This document shows positions 12,380-20,343 of a DNA stretch of 64,000 nucleotides, piece by piece (the stretch's first letter is position 1; each line of letters opens with the position of its first letter). Where the stretch lies: NCBI RefSeq assembly GCF_008362905.1, contig NZ_VFJB01000003.1:355077-419076 (forward strand). Direction: 5' to 3'. Below the pieces are notes generated by a model, which was not told where the DNA came from, ran no database searches, and saw only the letters and a list, made by a program, of their open reading frames with translations. Both the position numbers and the translations under genes were made by a program. This DNA comes from Deferribacter autotrophicus (GTDB lineage: Bacteria > Chrysiogenota > Deferribacteres > Deferribacterales > Deferribacteraceae).

Positions 12380-12713
12380 TTAGCATTTCAAACTGTTAAC
12401 TAGTTTGGATTAGAAGTTTTTTAGTTTTAGTAGTAAGGGTTGTAAAGGTATTAATGGGGGTATTAAGGGTAGTAAAGGTTGTAAGGGTTGAAGGAGTGAT
12501 GCTTGAAACTTATTCCCTCAACCTTAACCTAAGCCTTAACCTTGAACGTTGAACGTTGAACCTTTCCTACCCCCCCCCTGCTACTTTTCCTCAACCTAAA
12601 CTTAAACCTTAATTAAACCACAACCAGTTTTAGCTTTACTACCTTTTTTCTTTTGTTAATTTTTCCCAGGTGAATATCATTATTTCTATCTAAAATTACT
12701 TTGCAAAAAATAG
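12380..12713 (+). repeat. Gene-free interval with low-complexity G/A/T and C/T tracts
   Basis: No coding potential seen. Bases 12430-12497 are a purine/T-rich tract built on variants of AAGGGTTGTAA and AAGGTTGTAAGGG. Bases 12520-12612 are largely the complementary type (CCTTAACC, TTGAACG, nine Cs in a row). Together they could fold as a long imperfect inverted repeat. The TTGAACG copies at 12540-12560 belong to the 7-mer family seen at 39.2 kb and in the 50-61 kb zone. Confidence 0.5.
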
Positions 12714-12742
12714 TTGACAAAGAAAAACAATATTGCTATATA
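12714..12742 (+). promoter_or_regulatory. Promoter of tRNA-Asn
   Basis: TTGACA (12714-12719) and TATATA (12737-12742) are separated by 17 bases. The -10 box ends 17 bases before the mature tRNA 5' end, as expected for a single tRNA gene. Confidence 0.75.
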
Positions 12743-12759
12743 CACATTCGCTTTGATGC

Positions 12760-12835
12760 TCCCCGGTAGCTCAATCGGCAGAGCGGGTGGCTGTTAACCA
12801 CTAGGTTGGCGGTTCGAGTCCGTCCCGGGGAGCCA
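12760..12835 (+). tRNA. tRNA-Asn (GTT)
   Basis: A complete cloverleaf can be drawn. The acceptor TCCCCGG (12760-12766) pairs with CCGGGGA (12825-12831), there is a G discriminator, and an encoded CCA follows at 12833-12835. The anticodon GTT is at 12793-12795 in loop CTGTTAA, and the T-loop is GTTCGAGTC. The 3' part is the integration target: bases from 12813 onward are repeated at 31289, so the island leaves the tRNA intact. Confidence 0.96.
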
Positions 12836-12854
12836 TTTAAATTTCCAAACACAT
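12813..12854 (+). repeat. attL (tRNA-Asn 3' end)
   Basis: This 42-bp sequence is identical to 31289-31330. It covers the T-arm and acceptor end of tRNA-Asn and about 19 bases beyond the CCA. Similarity continues with two mismatches to 12877. Confidence 0.9.
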
Positions 12855-12949
12855 CCAAAGAAGTCCTAATATTTTATTATTACCAACGAATTATCTTCAT
12901 ATATTTGTATTGCAAAGTCCAGCGAAATCCATCTATATCCACTCTCAAA

Positions 12950-12986
12950 ATGAGTAACGAAATGAGTAACAAAAATAGTTACTCAT
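12950..12986. promoter_or_regulatory. Probable integrase arm-type sites (left)
   Basis: The 9-mer ATGAGTAAC occurs at 12950-12958 and 12962-12970 and inverted at 12978-12986. The same 9-mer occurs in a similar pair just inside attR (31213-31221, 31225-31233) and once by the decayed att (33196-33204). Presence only near the att sites is what arm-type integrase binding sites look like. Confidence 0.6.
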
Positions 12987-13111
12987 CTAATCGTAATATT
13001 ATTAAACTAATAATGAAATTTCTTTTTTAAAACTTTGCATCCAAAATATCTCAATTTTACATTGACCATTTCCTTTATTGATTTTGTAAAAAATTAAAGG
13101 AGGTACAAATT

Positions 13112-14350
13112 ATGAAAAAAATAACGGATGCAAAGATAAGATCACTAAAACCAAAAAGCAAAAATTATAGAATCAATGTTGCAGAAAGACTTTTTTTAGA
13201 AGTAAGAAAAAATGGAAAAAAATTTTGGCGGTATAGATATAAAAAAAATAATGGTAAGTATACAATGAAGTCATTGGGAGAATATCCTCATATTTTACTG
13301 GCTGATGCTAAGAAAAAAGCTGGTGAATTAACTGAAAGATTAGAAAAAGGCTTACCAATTGATGGTATTAACAGTTCATTTGGAAATTTGTTTTACGAAT
13401 GGCTGGAAAAACAAGACTATGAGGAAACAACTAAAGAAAGTAAGATCAGAATATTTGAAAAAGATATTGCACCTTATCTTGGTAAAATTGATGTAAATGA
13501 TATAACACCTCAATTGTTAATAGCCTGTTTTAAAAGAATTGAGAACCGTAAGGCATACGAAATAATCAAGAAAGCAAAAATAATTTGTAACAAAGTATTT
13601 GAATACGCCATAGCTTTGGGTATCACTGATAGAAATCCAGTATCCTTAATTGGCGGTGCTTTACCATCCCGTGCAGAGAGAAATTTTCCTGCAATCACTA
13701 ACCCTACCGACCTCAAACGATTAATTGAACTAATTGATAATTATCATGGAACTTATATTGTAAAATTAGCTTTAAAATTTCTGTTGTATACTTTTGGGCG
13801 TCCGGGAATGGTTCGCTTTGTAGAATGGGATGAAATAGATTTTGAAAATAAAGTATGGAATGTCCCCGCTGAAAAGATGAAAGGTAGAAAAGGTAAAAAA
13901 AGACCGCATATTGTTCCATTATCAGATCAAGTTGTTGAAATTTTGAAAAAAGCTCATGCGATTTCCGGACATATTAGCAAATATGTTTTCCCATCACCTA
14001 TAAACATGAATAAACCTTTAAGTGAGAATACACTTAACACTGCTTTAAGAAGAATGGGAATTTCCAATAAAGAATTGGTTAGCCACGGTTTTCGTCATAT
14101 AGCATCAACCTTTTTACACGAAATGGGATTTCCATCTTTAGTTATTGAGAAGCAACTTGCTCACACTGATAAAAACAAAGTTCGTCAAGTATATAATAAA
14201 GCGGAATATTTAAGCATGAGAAAAGAATTAATGCAGTTTTGGGCAGATTATTTGGATGAACTTAAATTTTCTGACAGACCATTTATTAAAAGGATTAAAA
14301 ATTCTTTCATATTGTCAAACAATATAGAAAAGGTGTACGTATCCGCATAA
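13112..14350 (+). CDS. int: Tyrosine integrase (P4/DUF4102-type)
   Basis: A 412-residue site-specific recombinase. The N-terminus (DAKIRSLKPKSKNYRINVAE) is the DUF4102 arm-binding domain typical of tRNA-targeting island integrases, followed by a SAM-like core-binding domain (~100-190). The catalytic domain shows the first Arg near FLLYTFGRPGMVR, HGFRHIASTFL (HxxR), and the nucleophilic Tyr in KVRQVYNKAEYL. An AAGGAGG leader precedes the ATG. It lies 258 bases inside attL and should catalyse integration and excision at the tRNA-Asn repeats. Confidence 0.93.
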   Translation: MKKITDAKIRSLKPKSKNYRINVAERLFLEVRKNGKKFWRYRYKKNNGKYTMKSLGEYPHILLADAKKKAGELTERLEKGLPIDGINSSFGNLFYEWLEKQDYEETTKESKIRIFEKDIAPYLGKIDVNDITPQLLIACFKRIENRKAYEIIKKAKIICNKVFEYAIALGITDRNPVSLIGGALPSRAERNFPAITNPTDLKRLIELIDNYHGTYIVKLALKFLLYTFGRPGMVRFVEWDEIDFENKVWNVPAEKMKGRKGKKRPHIVPLSDQVVEILKKAHAISGHISKYVFPSPINMNKPLSENTLNTALRRMGISNKELVSHGFRHIASTFLHEMGFPSLVIEKQLAHTDKNKVRQVYNKAEYLSMRKELMQFWADYLDELKFSDRPFIKRIKNSFILSNNIEKVYVSA

Positions 14351-14360
14351 GCGGATACGT
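14337..14360. terminator. Perfect palindrome over the integrase stop codon
   Basis: ACGTATCCGC, loop ATAA, GCGGATACGT: a 10-bp perfect stem containing the int stop codon in its loop. No U-tract follows on either strand, so it could be a protein-binding palindrome and not a terminator. Confidence 0.4.
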
Positions 14361-14381
14361 TCATGAAAAACAAATATTAAT

Positions 14382-14567
14382 TTAGATAGCAGCACGAGGT
14401 GCTTCTTCAATAAGTTTTAAAATATCACTTGATTTCCAAAAACTGCTCCTACCAAGTTTAATAGGTGGTGGGAAAACACCTTTCTTAATACCTTCATACC
14501 ATGTTGATTTTGAAACAGGAATAATCTTAAGTACTTCTGAAAGTTTTAAAAGTTTCTCTTGAAACAT
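14382..14567 (-). CDS. AlpA-family excisionase/regulator
   Basis: A 61-residue MerR-like winged-helix protein. LKLSEVLKIIPVSKSTWYEG followed by FPPPIKLGRSSFW is the hallmark of AlpA/prophage regulators, which bind DNA and promote excision or expression of the neighbouring integrase. It faces int, converging with it. The start is preceded by AGGAGGGGAG. Cytoplasmic; its target sites are not evident. Confidence 0.85.
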   Translation of the reverse strand: MFQEKLLKLSEVLKIIPVSKSTWYEGIKKGVFPPPIKLGRSSFWKSSDILKLIEEAPRAAI

Positions 14568-14697
14568 ACTCCCCTCCTACAAAATTTTTTCCCCCTCAAA
14601 AAGAGAGGACAATAAGAGTAAGGAGAGGAGTCAATATAATTTTTAATAATTTCGGTGAAAAAAATGAAAATTTCTTGATAAAGTGATTAACTGAAAA

Positions 14698-14729
14698 AAG
14701 GCATGTATCAAAATTCTGACACATGCCTT
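14698..14729 (-). terminator. Rho-independent terminator after the endonuclease gene
   Basis: Read on the minus strand: 13-bp stem AAGGCATGTGTCA / TGATACATGCCTT (one G-U), six-base loop, then TTTT. It lies just downstream of the endonuclease stop at 14740. Confidence 0.75.
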
Positions 14730-14739
14730 AAGACAGTAA

Positions 14740-16020
14740 TCAATTATTAAATCTGTACAGCCAACTGTATTTCGGAAAATGGGCTGGATAAAGTTTCTTC
14801 CTATTTACAATATAATCAATTACTTGATTATACTGTTTTTCTGTAAACTTAATTCTCTTTCCATCCCTATAACAATCAATTTTTTCCTCTTTTATTAGTT
14901 TGATGATATAAGACACAGACACTCCACAGGCATCAGCAACATCCCGTACCGTATAATATATTTTTATATCATAAGCTTTATTCCGTTTTCTTTGTAAAAA
15001 GATTTTCGCATCTTCATAAATCCAATCCCTTATTTTTATTGTTGATATAGGTGAATATTCAATTTTACAAAAGGTTTTCATATTACCTTTTTCGGGATAA
15101 TATAAAGATGTTGGTGTTATCCCAAGTATTTTATCGATTACTTTGGTTATACCAAAAAGCAGTTTATCATTACTACAAAATGACAAATTCAAACTACCAT
15201 TATGCATGTACCAACTGCCATCGCCATCGAGAACACCTCTGATGAAATGTTTATGTAAGTTGTCATCTTCTATATAGGGATAATTAGCATAGTAAGTTTT
15301 TCTTTCTCCACAACCGAGACATTGAAGATCGTGATAAAGATACCAGCTGTATACTCTTAATATATAAATACTTTTTTTGTTTTCAAAATGTGTTACTTTA
15401 ATCGGATATTTAGAATCTATTAACTTAGAAATAAGCTTTACAAGATCTTCATCAGCAAGACCAATTCTAATATAGTAAGAAGTATTTGTTCTGCCAATAC
15501 TTCCATCTGATAAAAATAATCCAAACAAATAAGCAGTTTTTTCATCTACAATTCCTTTTTGAAAAAAGAAATGGTTAATCTTATCCCTGTTAACAAATTG
15601 TTTCCTTCGAAAACCAGTTATTGATGTATAATCACCTAACTCCGGTAACGGCTTGGTAAATTCATATTTGGTAATATCAAATCTAAACTTCTTATAAGAA
15701 AAGGTTTTTCGATTAGCATCAATACGGCACTTTATAGAACAGTAGATATTCCTGCTATCTTTTTCTCTGTGTTTATAGTTATAAAAAGTTTTACCGCAAT
15801 ACTGACAGACATATTCTTTTCTTGCGTTTGACAACTCCGTATAAGGCACAATACCATGCCTTCTCATATTGCGTATTGTCATATCAATGCTAAGGCCAAC
15901 AAGCTTAGCCACATCCTCAAGTTTTAACTTATTCATTTGTATGTAACCTTGAAAGGCTTTAACATCCCCTTCAAACTGATCTTTTACAAATAAAAATATT
16001 TTATCTTTATAATTTTTCAT
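14740..16020 (-). CDS. Free-standing LAGLIDADG endonuclease with HTH and zinc-finger segments
   Basis: A 426-residue protein. Two LAGLIDADG-type helices are visible: AYLFGLFLSDGSI (~188) and FIRGVLDGDGSWY (~263). The Asp of each likely binds the catalytic metal, so it should be a single-chain homing-type endonuclease. Ahead lies an HTH-like segment (LEDVAKLVGLSID, ~35) and a C2C2 finger (CQYCGKTF then YCSIKC, ~72-98). The C-terminus (~360-405) is another HTH of excisionase type (VRDVADACGVSVSYI). No intron or intein surrounds it. Function as mobile endonuclease or regulator is inference. Confidence 0.75.
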   Translation of the reverse strand: MKNYKDKIFLFVKDQFEGDVKAFQGYIQMNKLKLEDVAKLVGLSIDMTIRNMRRHGIVPYTELSNARKEYVCQYCGKTFYNYKHREKDSRNIYCSIKCRIDANRKTFSYKKFRFDITKYEFTKPLPELGDYTSITGFRRKQFVNRDKINHFFFQKGIVDEKTAYLFGLFLSDGSIGRTNTSYYIRIGLADEDLVKLISKLIDSKYPIKVTHFENKKSIYILRVYSWYLYHDLQCLGCGERKTYYANYPYIEDDNLHKHFIRGVLDGDGSWYMHNGSLNLSFCSNDKLLFGITKVIDKILGITPTSLYYPEKGNMKTFCKIEYSPISTIKIRDWIYEDAKIFLQRKRNKAYDIKIYYTVRDVADACGVSVSYIIKLIKEEKIDCYRDGKRIKFTEKQYNQVIDYIVNRKKLYPAHFPKYSWLYRFNN

Positions 16021-16112
16021 TACTTGCCTCCATATTGTTCAAATTAGCATTGACATTTGCATTATAATTCTAATAATTTGTTTATTCTTATTGTTACCCA
16101 GTCTCCATACTC

Positions 16113-16142
16113 AGGGCTATGAGGCATTAGCCGCATAGCCCT
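16113..16142 (-). terminator. Hairpin overlapping the stop of the 106-aa gene
   Basis: AGGGCTATG (16113-16121) pairs with CATAGCCCT (16134-16142), with a smaller GGC/GCC stem inside the loop. It overlaps the stop codon of the minus-strand gene above it. No good U-tract follows. Confidence 0.4.
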
Positions 16143-16461
16143 ACACATTCTCCATAGTTGCAAGGTTTTCATATGCTTCTGCCAGATGAAGTAGAAGAAA
16201 ATGAGCAAGTTCCTTTTTTCCCTCATCGTAAGCTTTCATAATGAAGCCAATGAGCTCATGAACTGTAAATGGCGATGTTATTTTCGTTACATTAAGTTCT
16301 GGTGTAGATACATAAAGCATAAATTTGTTTTCAGCAGTTTTTGCAAAATGCAGGTAGCCTTCATTATCAAGCTCCTCAAACAATAAAGTTTCAGGTCCCG
16401 TAAATGTTGCTTCCTTAAAAGAGTAACCCTTGATTTCAAATCCCAATTCTTTTTCTGTCAT
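16141..16461 (-). CDS. Hypothetical 106-residue acidic protein
   Basis: Not recognised. It is a small soluble protein, acidic (many Glu), with no signal peptide or membrane segment. The predicted fold is an N-terminal beta-rich part (EIKGYSFKEATFTGP, LYVSTPELNVT) and a C-terminal helix (HELIGFIMKAYDEGKKELAH). The leader AAAGGAGG supports the ATG at 16461. It sits between the homing endonuclease (same strand) and a divergent small gene, so it is probably an island-specific accessory or regulatory factor. Confidence 0.6.
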   Translation of the reverse strand: MTEKELGFEIKGYSFKEATFTGPETLLFEELDNEGYLHFAKTAENKFMLYVSTPELNVTKITSPFTVHELIGFIMKAYDEGKKELAHFLLLHLAEAYENLATMENV

Positions 16462-16593
16462 AGTTACCTCCTTTTTTTTGTTTTACATCCCAATTTATAG
16501 GGAGATAATAGCGCAATTAATGAGAACTGTCAATAAAAAATTGAAATTTTTAAATATAATTGTAAGATGAATATACAAATTAAGGGTTGTATA

Positions 16594-16869
16594 ATGGGAA
16601 GACGGAAAAACTTTTTTACAGAAAAGTTGGAAGAAATAAAAAAACAGAAAATAAGCATTAAATTAAGCCCTGATGTATTATCAGAAATTAATGAACGATA
16701 CACCCTTTATCAATTAGAAAAAGTATTTGGCAAAAAGATAGCTGCTCAACTTAAAAAAGGTGATGATTTAAATATCACATTAAAGACAATGTATAAGCTT
16801 TGCAGAATTATGAATTGGCCCTTTCCCAGCTGGTTTATTGTCAATGTCGAGACTGAAAATAAAGATTAA
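16594..16869 (+). CDS. Small hypothetical protein, possible HTH regulator
   Basis: A 91-residue protein beginning MGRRKNFFTEKLEEIKKQ; the ATG at 16594 is favoured by an AAGGG seven bases ahead, although an in-frame ATG lies at 16567. The C-terminal half (GDDLNITLKTMYKLCRIMNWPFPSWFI) resembles the second half of an XRE-type helix-turn-helix, as in cI-like or Cro-like proteins (NITLKTLYKICRAL). It diverges from the 106-residue gene across about 130 bases, the usual layout for a regulator controlling a divergent promoter. Exact function unknown. Confidence 0.55.
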   Translation: MGRRKNFFTEKLEEIKKQKISIKLSPDVLSEINERYTLYQLEKVFGKKIAAQLKKGDDLNITLKTMYKLCRIMNWPFPSWFIVNVETENKD

Positions 16870-16933
16870 TTGATATTACTGTTTTTTATTATTTTCTTTT
16901 ATCTTCAATTAAAAATGGAACAGAAACACTACC

Positions 16934-17851
16934 TCACAGGTAGTGCTTTGTAATTTCAGGGCGGTTGTGTCCCAAGTCCTCAGATACAAGCTGTCTTGCT
17001 TCGTCAGGAGAGTACCCTTCGTTTATATATTCCATCAATCTGTTTTGGGCATAATTGTACCTGAAACCGTGGCTGGCATGATATTCTTCACCTATGATTT
17101 CACATGCCCTTTTTAAATCTTTAAGAAACTCCTGATAATCTACTTCAAAACCTACTTTTCCTTCATTTACAGCTTTTTCAACATTACTTTTCAGTTTATC
17201 ATATAAAGCACTATCCAGCACTTTTTCCATCATCTTTCCACCTTTACCAACATATTCAATTTTGTTATCCTCTTTTAACTGTTCTGGAGAAAATCTTGAT
17301 GCTTCTATAACCCTTAAACCATGATTCAGTTGAAGCTCCGCTACAAGTTTATGTTCAGGGGCTGATAAATTAGCAATGATCTTTTCTGGATTTGAATATG
17401 CCCTGTTTTGATGTATATTTTTTACCGCATGCTGCTTAGCTTCTTGGCGCACTTCTTTCAAAAATTCTCTTGAAAATGCTTTATATTCTTTCCCTTTTTC
17501 CTCAGCAATCTTCTCCAGGCCAATAGCAACCTTTGATAAATGCGCAATGTAAGTTGATATGGTTCTATAGGTCAGTCCATCCTCAATTTTGTAATCTACA
17601 TAAGCTTTAACCACATCATCCCTTATCTTTTCCATATCTTTTATTCCAAAATTTTCCCTCGCAAATTGTGCCAATTCTCTTGCTGTTCTCAGAACCTCGT
17701 CTTTATAACGGTAACTGTGAACCTTATCACTCACCTTTTGATTGTGAGCACCAGTTTTACCACTGACATTTCTACTTTCTCTTTTAGAAGTCCCAATGCC
17801 GTCAAGTTTCATCCAAACATAATTAACTTGTTTAGTAATACTGCCTTTCAT
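16934..17851 (-). CDS. Second tyrosine recombinase (plasmid/ICE type)
   Basis: A 305-residue protein with the tyrosine recombinase residues in order: Arg in LNHGLRVIEAS (~188), Lys in YVGKGGK (~207), HxxR as HASHGFRYNYAQ (~262), and a terminal LGHNRPEITKHYL with the candidate nucleophile one residue before the C-terminus. The N-terminal half is a SAM-like DNA-binding bundle. It is unrelated in sequence to the tRNA integrase, so it may act at another site: resolving multimers, inverting a segment, or serving an earlier plasmid stage. The hairpin CACTACC/GGTAGTG (16927-16945) overlaps its stop. Its GGAGGTGTTTTATG leader is shared with two other island genes. Confidence 0.75.
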   Translation of the reverse strand: MKGSITKQVNYVWMKLDGIGTSKRESRNVSGKTGAHNQKVSDKVHSYRYKDEVLRTARELAQFARENFGIKDMEKIRDDVVKAYVDYKIEDGLTYRTISTYIAHLSKVAIGLEKIAEEKGKEYKAFSREFLKEVRQEAKQHAVKNIHQNRAYSNPEKIIANLSAPEHKLVAELQLNHGLRVIEASRFSPEQLKEDNKIEYVGKGGKMMEKVLDSALYDKLKSNVEKAVNEGKVGFEVDYQEFLKDLKRACEIIGEEYHASHGFRYNYAQNRLMEYINEGYSPDEARQLVSEDLGHNRPEITKHYL

Positions 17852-18035
17852 AAAACACCTCCTCTACCAACAAACCTGCCAATCAAACAACAAAATAAAG
17901 TGTTAAACTCCAAACCAAGCTTTTTAAGGCACTTGGTTATGAGACCTTACACAGGTCAGCCTTAAAAAATATATAATAAACCGTCCGGAAAACCTCCCGA
18001 GACGGATTGCAAAGGGGAAAAAGAAAACTCCGGTT

Positions 18036-18107
18036 GCAGGTTAGCCTGCGTTGACCAGCTTGAGAGGCTGGTGACCTCGGCCTCCTGCTGGGTTGAATAA
18101 ATCAACC
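18036..18107. ncRNA. Structured non-coding segment with three hairpins
   Basis: Within a 528-base gene-free interval (17852-18379), a GC-richer block folds into three consecutive perfect hairpins: GCAGG/CCTGC (18036-18049), ACCAGC/GCTGGT with a 7-base loop (18054-18072), and GGTTGA/TCAACC (18091-18107). A matching CCGTC/GACGG pair (17981-18005) may close a further stem. It could be a regulatory RNA, a replication or transfer origin, or a recombination site; the sequence alone does not decide. Strand unknown. Confidence 0.45.
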
Positions 18108-18247
18108 TGAACTCCAGATACTCCAATACTGTCCTTGTATATGTTTTTTAGTCCGCACATGCGGTAGAGAAAAAGCCTGCTAAATTTATCTTAAATTCTT
18201 ATTTTTGCTCTCACTTATATATAAGATACGTGGTCAATATTTCGTTT

Positions 18248-18286
18248 GTTAGTTGCGTCAAGTTTTTCAAACTTAACGCAACTAAC
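18248..18286. promoter_or_regulatory. Long perfect-arm hairpin or operator
   Basis: Arms GTTAGTTGCGT (18248-18258) and ACGCAACTAAC (18276-18286) are exact complements. An inner AAGTTT/AAACTT stem with a TTC loop follows after one C-A mismatch: 17 pairs in 39 bases. There is no T-tract. It lies 94 bases upstream of the HTH gene at 18380, so operator, partition site or single-strand origin are all possible. Confidence 0.55.
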
Positions 18287-18340
18287 ATCCAGTTTTTTCA
18301 ATGTGACAACAAAAGGTTGACCTGTTCTTTTTCTATTTTC

Positions 18341-18361
18341 TGTAACAGTGGAGTGTAACAG
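18341..18361 (+). repeat. Direct repeats TGTAACAG upstream of the HTH gene
   Basis: TGTAACAG occurs at 18341-18348 and 18354-18361, spaced 13 bases start to start, just upstream of the ribosome-binding site at 18369. They may be regulator-binding sites. Confidence 0.4.
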
Positions 18362-18379
18362 AGTCTTTGGAGGTGTTTT

Positions 18380-18781
18380 ATGAAGAAAGCGTTGTTGAGT
18401 ATGTGTGAAAAAATGAGGGAGATGAGTGAGGCCGAGGCTAAAGCGTATATGCGGCAAATTCTGCAGTCGTTTCAATTGCAAGTTTTTATGGGGATCGATG
18501 CGCTTGAAGCCTTTTTAAATTCGCTTAACAGACCAACTTCGAAGGAATCAAAAAAACTGAAGGCGCTGAAGAACAAAGAAAAGTTGAACAAGCTGAAGAG
18601 GAAAAATTCAAAAATAGCCAAACTGTTAAAATACAGAGACGAGATTCTTTATTATCACCAGCAAGGCCTAAGCCTCAGAAAGATTGCTGAAATTATGGCT
18701 AAAGATCATCGTGTAAAAGTTTCATATCAAACAATAAGAAGGGTTTTAAAAATGCTAAAAAATGAAAGCAAATTAAAGTAA
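18380..18781 (+). CDS. Helix-turn-helix DNA-binding protein
   Basis: A 133-residue basic protein. The middle (~50-85) is lysine-rich and probably coiled coil. The C-terminus (KYRDEILYYHQQGLSLRKIA and onward to ~128) is a resolvase/Hin-like helix-turn-helix, with a second recognition helix SYQTIRRVL. No catalytic domain. Such proteins occur on plasmids as mobilisation accessory or regulatory factors. The strong GGAGGTGTTTTATGAAG leader is the same as those of the second recombinase and parM, suggesting coordinated expression. A terminator follows. Confidence 0.6.
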   Translation: MKKALLSMCEKMREMSEAEAKAYMRQILQSFQLQVFMGIDALEAFLNSLNRPTSKESKKLKALKNKEKLNKLKRKNSKIAKLLKYRDEILYYHQQGLSLRKIAEIMAKDHRVKVSYQTIRRVLKMLKNESKLK

Positions 18782-18796
18782 TTTTAAAGTTATTTC

Positions 18797-18818
18797 AAAA
18801 GCACTTTAAAGTGCTTTT
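18797..18818 (+). terminator. Palindromic terminator
   Basis: AAAAGCACTTT/AAAGTGCTTTT: a 22-base perfect palindrome ending in TTTT, 16 bases after the HTH gene stop. Confidence 0.7.
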
Positions 18819-18862
18819 AGATTGACCGGTTCTCTTAATATTATTGAATAAGAGGTGTTATT

Positions 18863-19189
18863 ATGAAAAGATTTTGTTTTTATGTAGATGAAAATGATGA
18901 GATTACCATTTTCCTATTAAGTATCCCATCAAAAGCTGTAAGAGGAGAAATAATGAGAGGGATTATTCGGGAATGGATGGAGAATGTTAAAACTGGTAAT
19001 ATCAAAAGCAATTATTCAAAATATTTGAATTGTGTTTTTGAAAAGCTGGAAAATAAAGCCAATGTTCTTATTGGAAAAAAAACAGTCTTTAATCATCAAA
19101 ATGTATCGAAAAATCCTGATAATAATATTAACGTTGAAAATCCAATTGAAGCTGTTTTAGAAGATTTTGGTATTGATGGATTGGAGTAG
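18863..19189 (+). CDS. Small protein, possible ParM adapter (ParR/StbB-like)
   Basis: A 108-residue protein. The N-terminal half (FCFYVDENDEITIFLLSIPS, then AVRGEIMRGIIREWM) is consistent with a ribbon-helix-helix fold. The C-terminal half is polar and probably disordered, ending in an acidic tail (IEAVLEDFGIDGLE). ParR/StbB adapters have this layout: an RHH domain binding the centromere and a flexible acidic tail that contacts the ParM filament. It is convergent with the ParM-like gene, not in one operon, which is unusual. The assignment rests on shape and proximity only. Confidence 0.45.
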   Translation: MKRFCFYVDENDEITIFLLSIPSKAVRGEIMRGIIREWMENVKTGNIKSNYSKYLNCVFEKLENKANVLIGKKTVFNHQNVSKNPDNNINVENPIEAVLEDFGIDGLE

Positions 19190-19208
19190 CGGCAGACGGA
19201 CTGCCGCT
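19188..19208. terminator. Bidirectional terminator between convergent genes
   Basis: AGCGGCAG/CTGCCGCT, eight-pair stem with loop ACGGA. The plus strand then runs into seven Ts. It separates the convergent adapter-like gene and parM. Confidence 0.7.
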
Positions 19209-19210
19209 TG

Positions 19211-20161
19211 TTACTTTTTTTCAAGCTGATATTTCAATGCAAAATAGTAACCTAATGCATTTGCAAATTCAGCATCAGGTAAGATTTCTGCCAGACCATT
19301 GTATTCTTCAGGTAAATGATCACCAATATGGTATGCTCCACCACCGCATAAAAGAAGCCTATCTGCACTTCTTAAATTATCATCATACATCGCATAAATT
19401 TCTTTCAATAATTGATCAGAATACATACGTTTTACTTCTGTCACAATATCAGATAAATCAAATTTTTTGCCATATATTGTGATAGACTTATTAATTAGTA
19501 TATCAATTGCTTCCTGATAACTTAGATTAATTTTCTTTCTTTCAAGAAGTAGCCGTTTAAGCAAACCTGCGATTTGCATTATACCGTTTTTTGCAAGCAT
19601 GGTAGATTCAGTTTTTACAATTCGACCATTTCTTAACAGAATAATTTCAACAGTGTTAAATCCAATATCAAGTATGAGAGCATTTTGAATCTCTTGTTTG
19701 TGATAAAGTGTATAAGCAAAATAACAGCCAACTCCCTGGGGATAAATATGGACAAAATATCCTTGTTTTTTATAGTCAACTTCGAAATCTGCAAGCTTGG
19801 CTTTCAAACGCTGTTTATTCTTTTGGGTATATTCATACAAAGGTAGTCCCAATGCAAAGATAGTATTTTCAGTTTCCAATTGGTAATCGATAATAGCTTT
19901 GTAAATCAGTAATGGTGTAAATTCAACTAAGCTGTTTACAGTAGACTGATTTAAAGAGTTGTTCTTTGCATTTTCACCTATTACATAGTATCGTGAATTG
20001 TAGTAATATTCCTTTTCAGATGACGATGTTGAGAAATCAATTCTTGTCGGTAAGACTTCCTTAATAGCAGTAGGGAATTTTTTAAAAACTAGATTACCAG
20101 CTCTTTCATAAACAACTTTCACATCACCAAAGCCTACATCAATTGAAACAACTTTTTTCAT
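19211..20161 (-). CDS. parM: ParM/StbA-like actin ATPase
   Basis: A 316-residue actin-fold protein. Phosphate-1 loop KKVVSIDVGFGDVKVVY at the N-terminus, phosphate-2 loop ALILDIGFNTVEIILL (~165) and adenosine loop LLLCGGGAYHIGDHL (~270) are all present. ParM-type filaments segregate low-copy plasmids. I start at 20161 because GGAGGTGTTTT directly precedes it; an upstream ATG at 20191 reads through the ribosome-binding site. Its presence in a tRNA-integrated island points to a plasmid-like stage with active partition. Confidence 0.82.
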   Translation of the reverse strand: MKKVVSIDVGFGDVKVVYERAGNLVFKKFPTAIKEVLPTRIDFSTSSSEKEYYYNSRYYVIGENAKNNSLNQSTVNSLVEFTPLLIYKAIIDYQLETENTIFALGLPLYEYTQKNKQRLKAKLADFEVDYKKQGYFVHIYPQGVGCYFAYTLYHKQEIQNALILDIGFNTVEIILLRNGRIVKTESTMLAKNGIMQIAGLLKRLLLERKKINLSYQEAIDILINKSITIYGKKFDLSDIVTEVKRMYSDQLLKEIYAMYDDNLRSADRLLLCGGGAYHIGDHLPEEYNGLAEILPDAEFANALGYYFALKYQLEKK

Positions 20162-20343
20162 AAAACACCTCCATGAATATAAACCAATCACACTTGTAAT
20201 TAGTAAAAGAACGGGTCAATGAGAAACTTTCTTTTTCCCAAGAATTTTTCTTTCTAAACTAAAAAAAATAGAATTATATCTTAATAAATGATGTAATATG
20301 TGAAATTTATGGTAAAATAAAAATTGGTTAGGGAGGTTTAGTT

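Noticed and set aside
12806..13030. Open frame across the tRNA and attL (and its twin at 31213-31398)
   Set aside because: Both are created by the att repeat and tRNA sequence; no ribosome-binding site and no protein-like composition.
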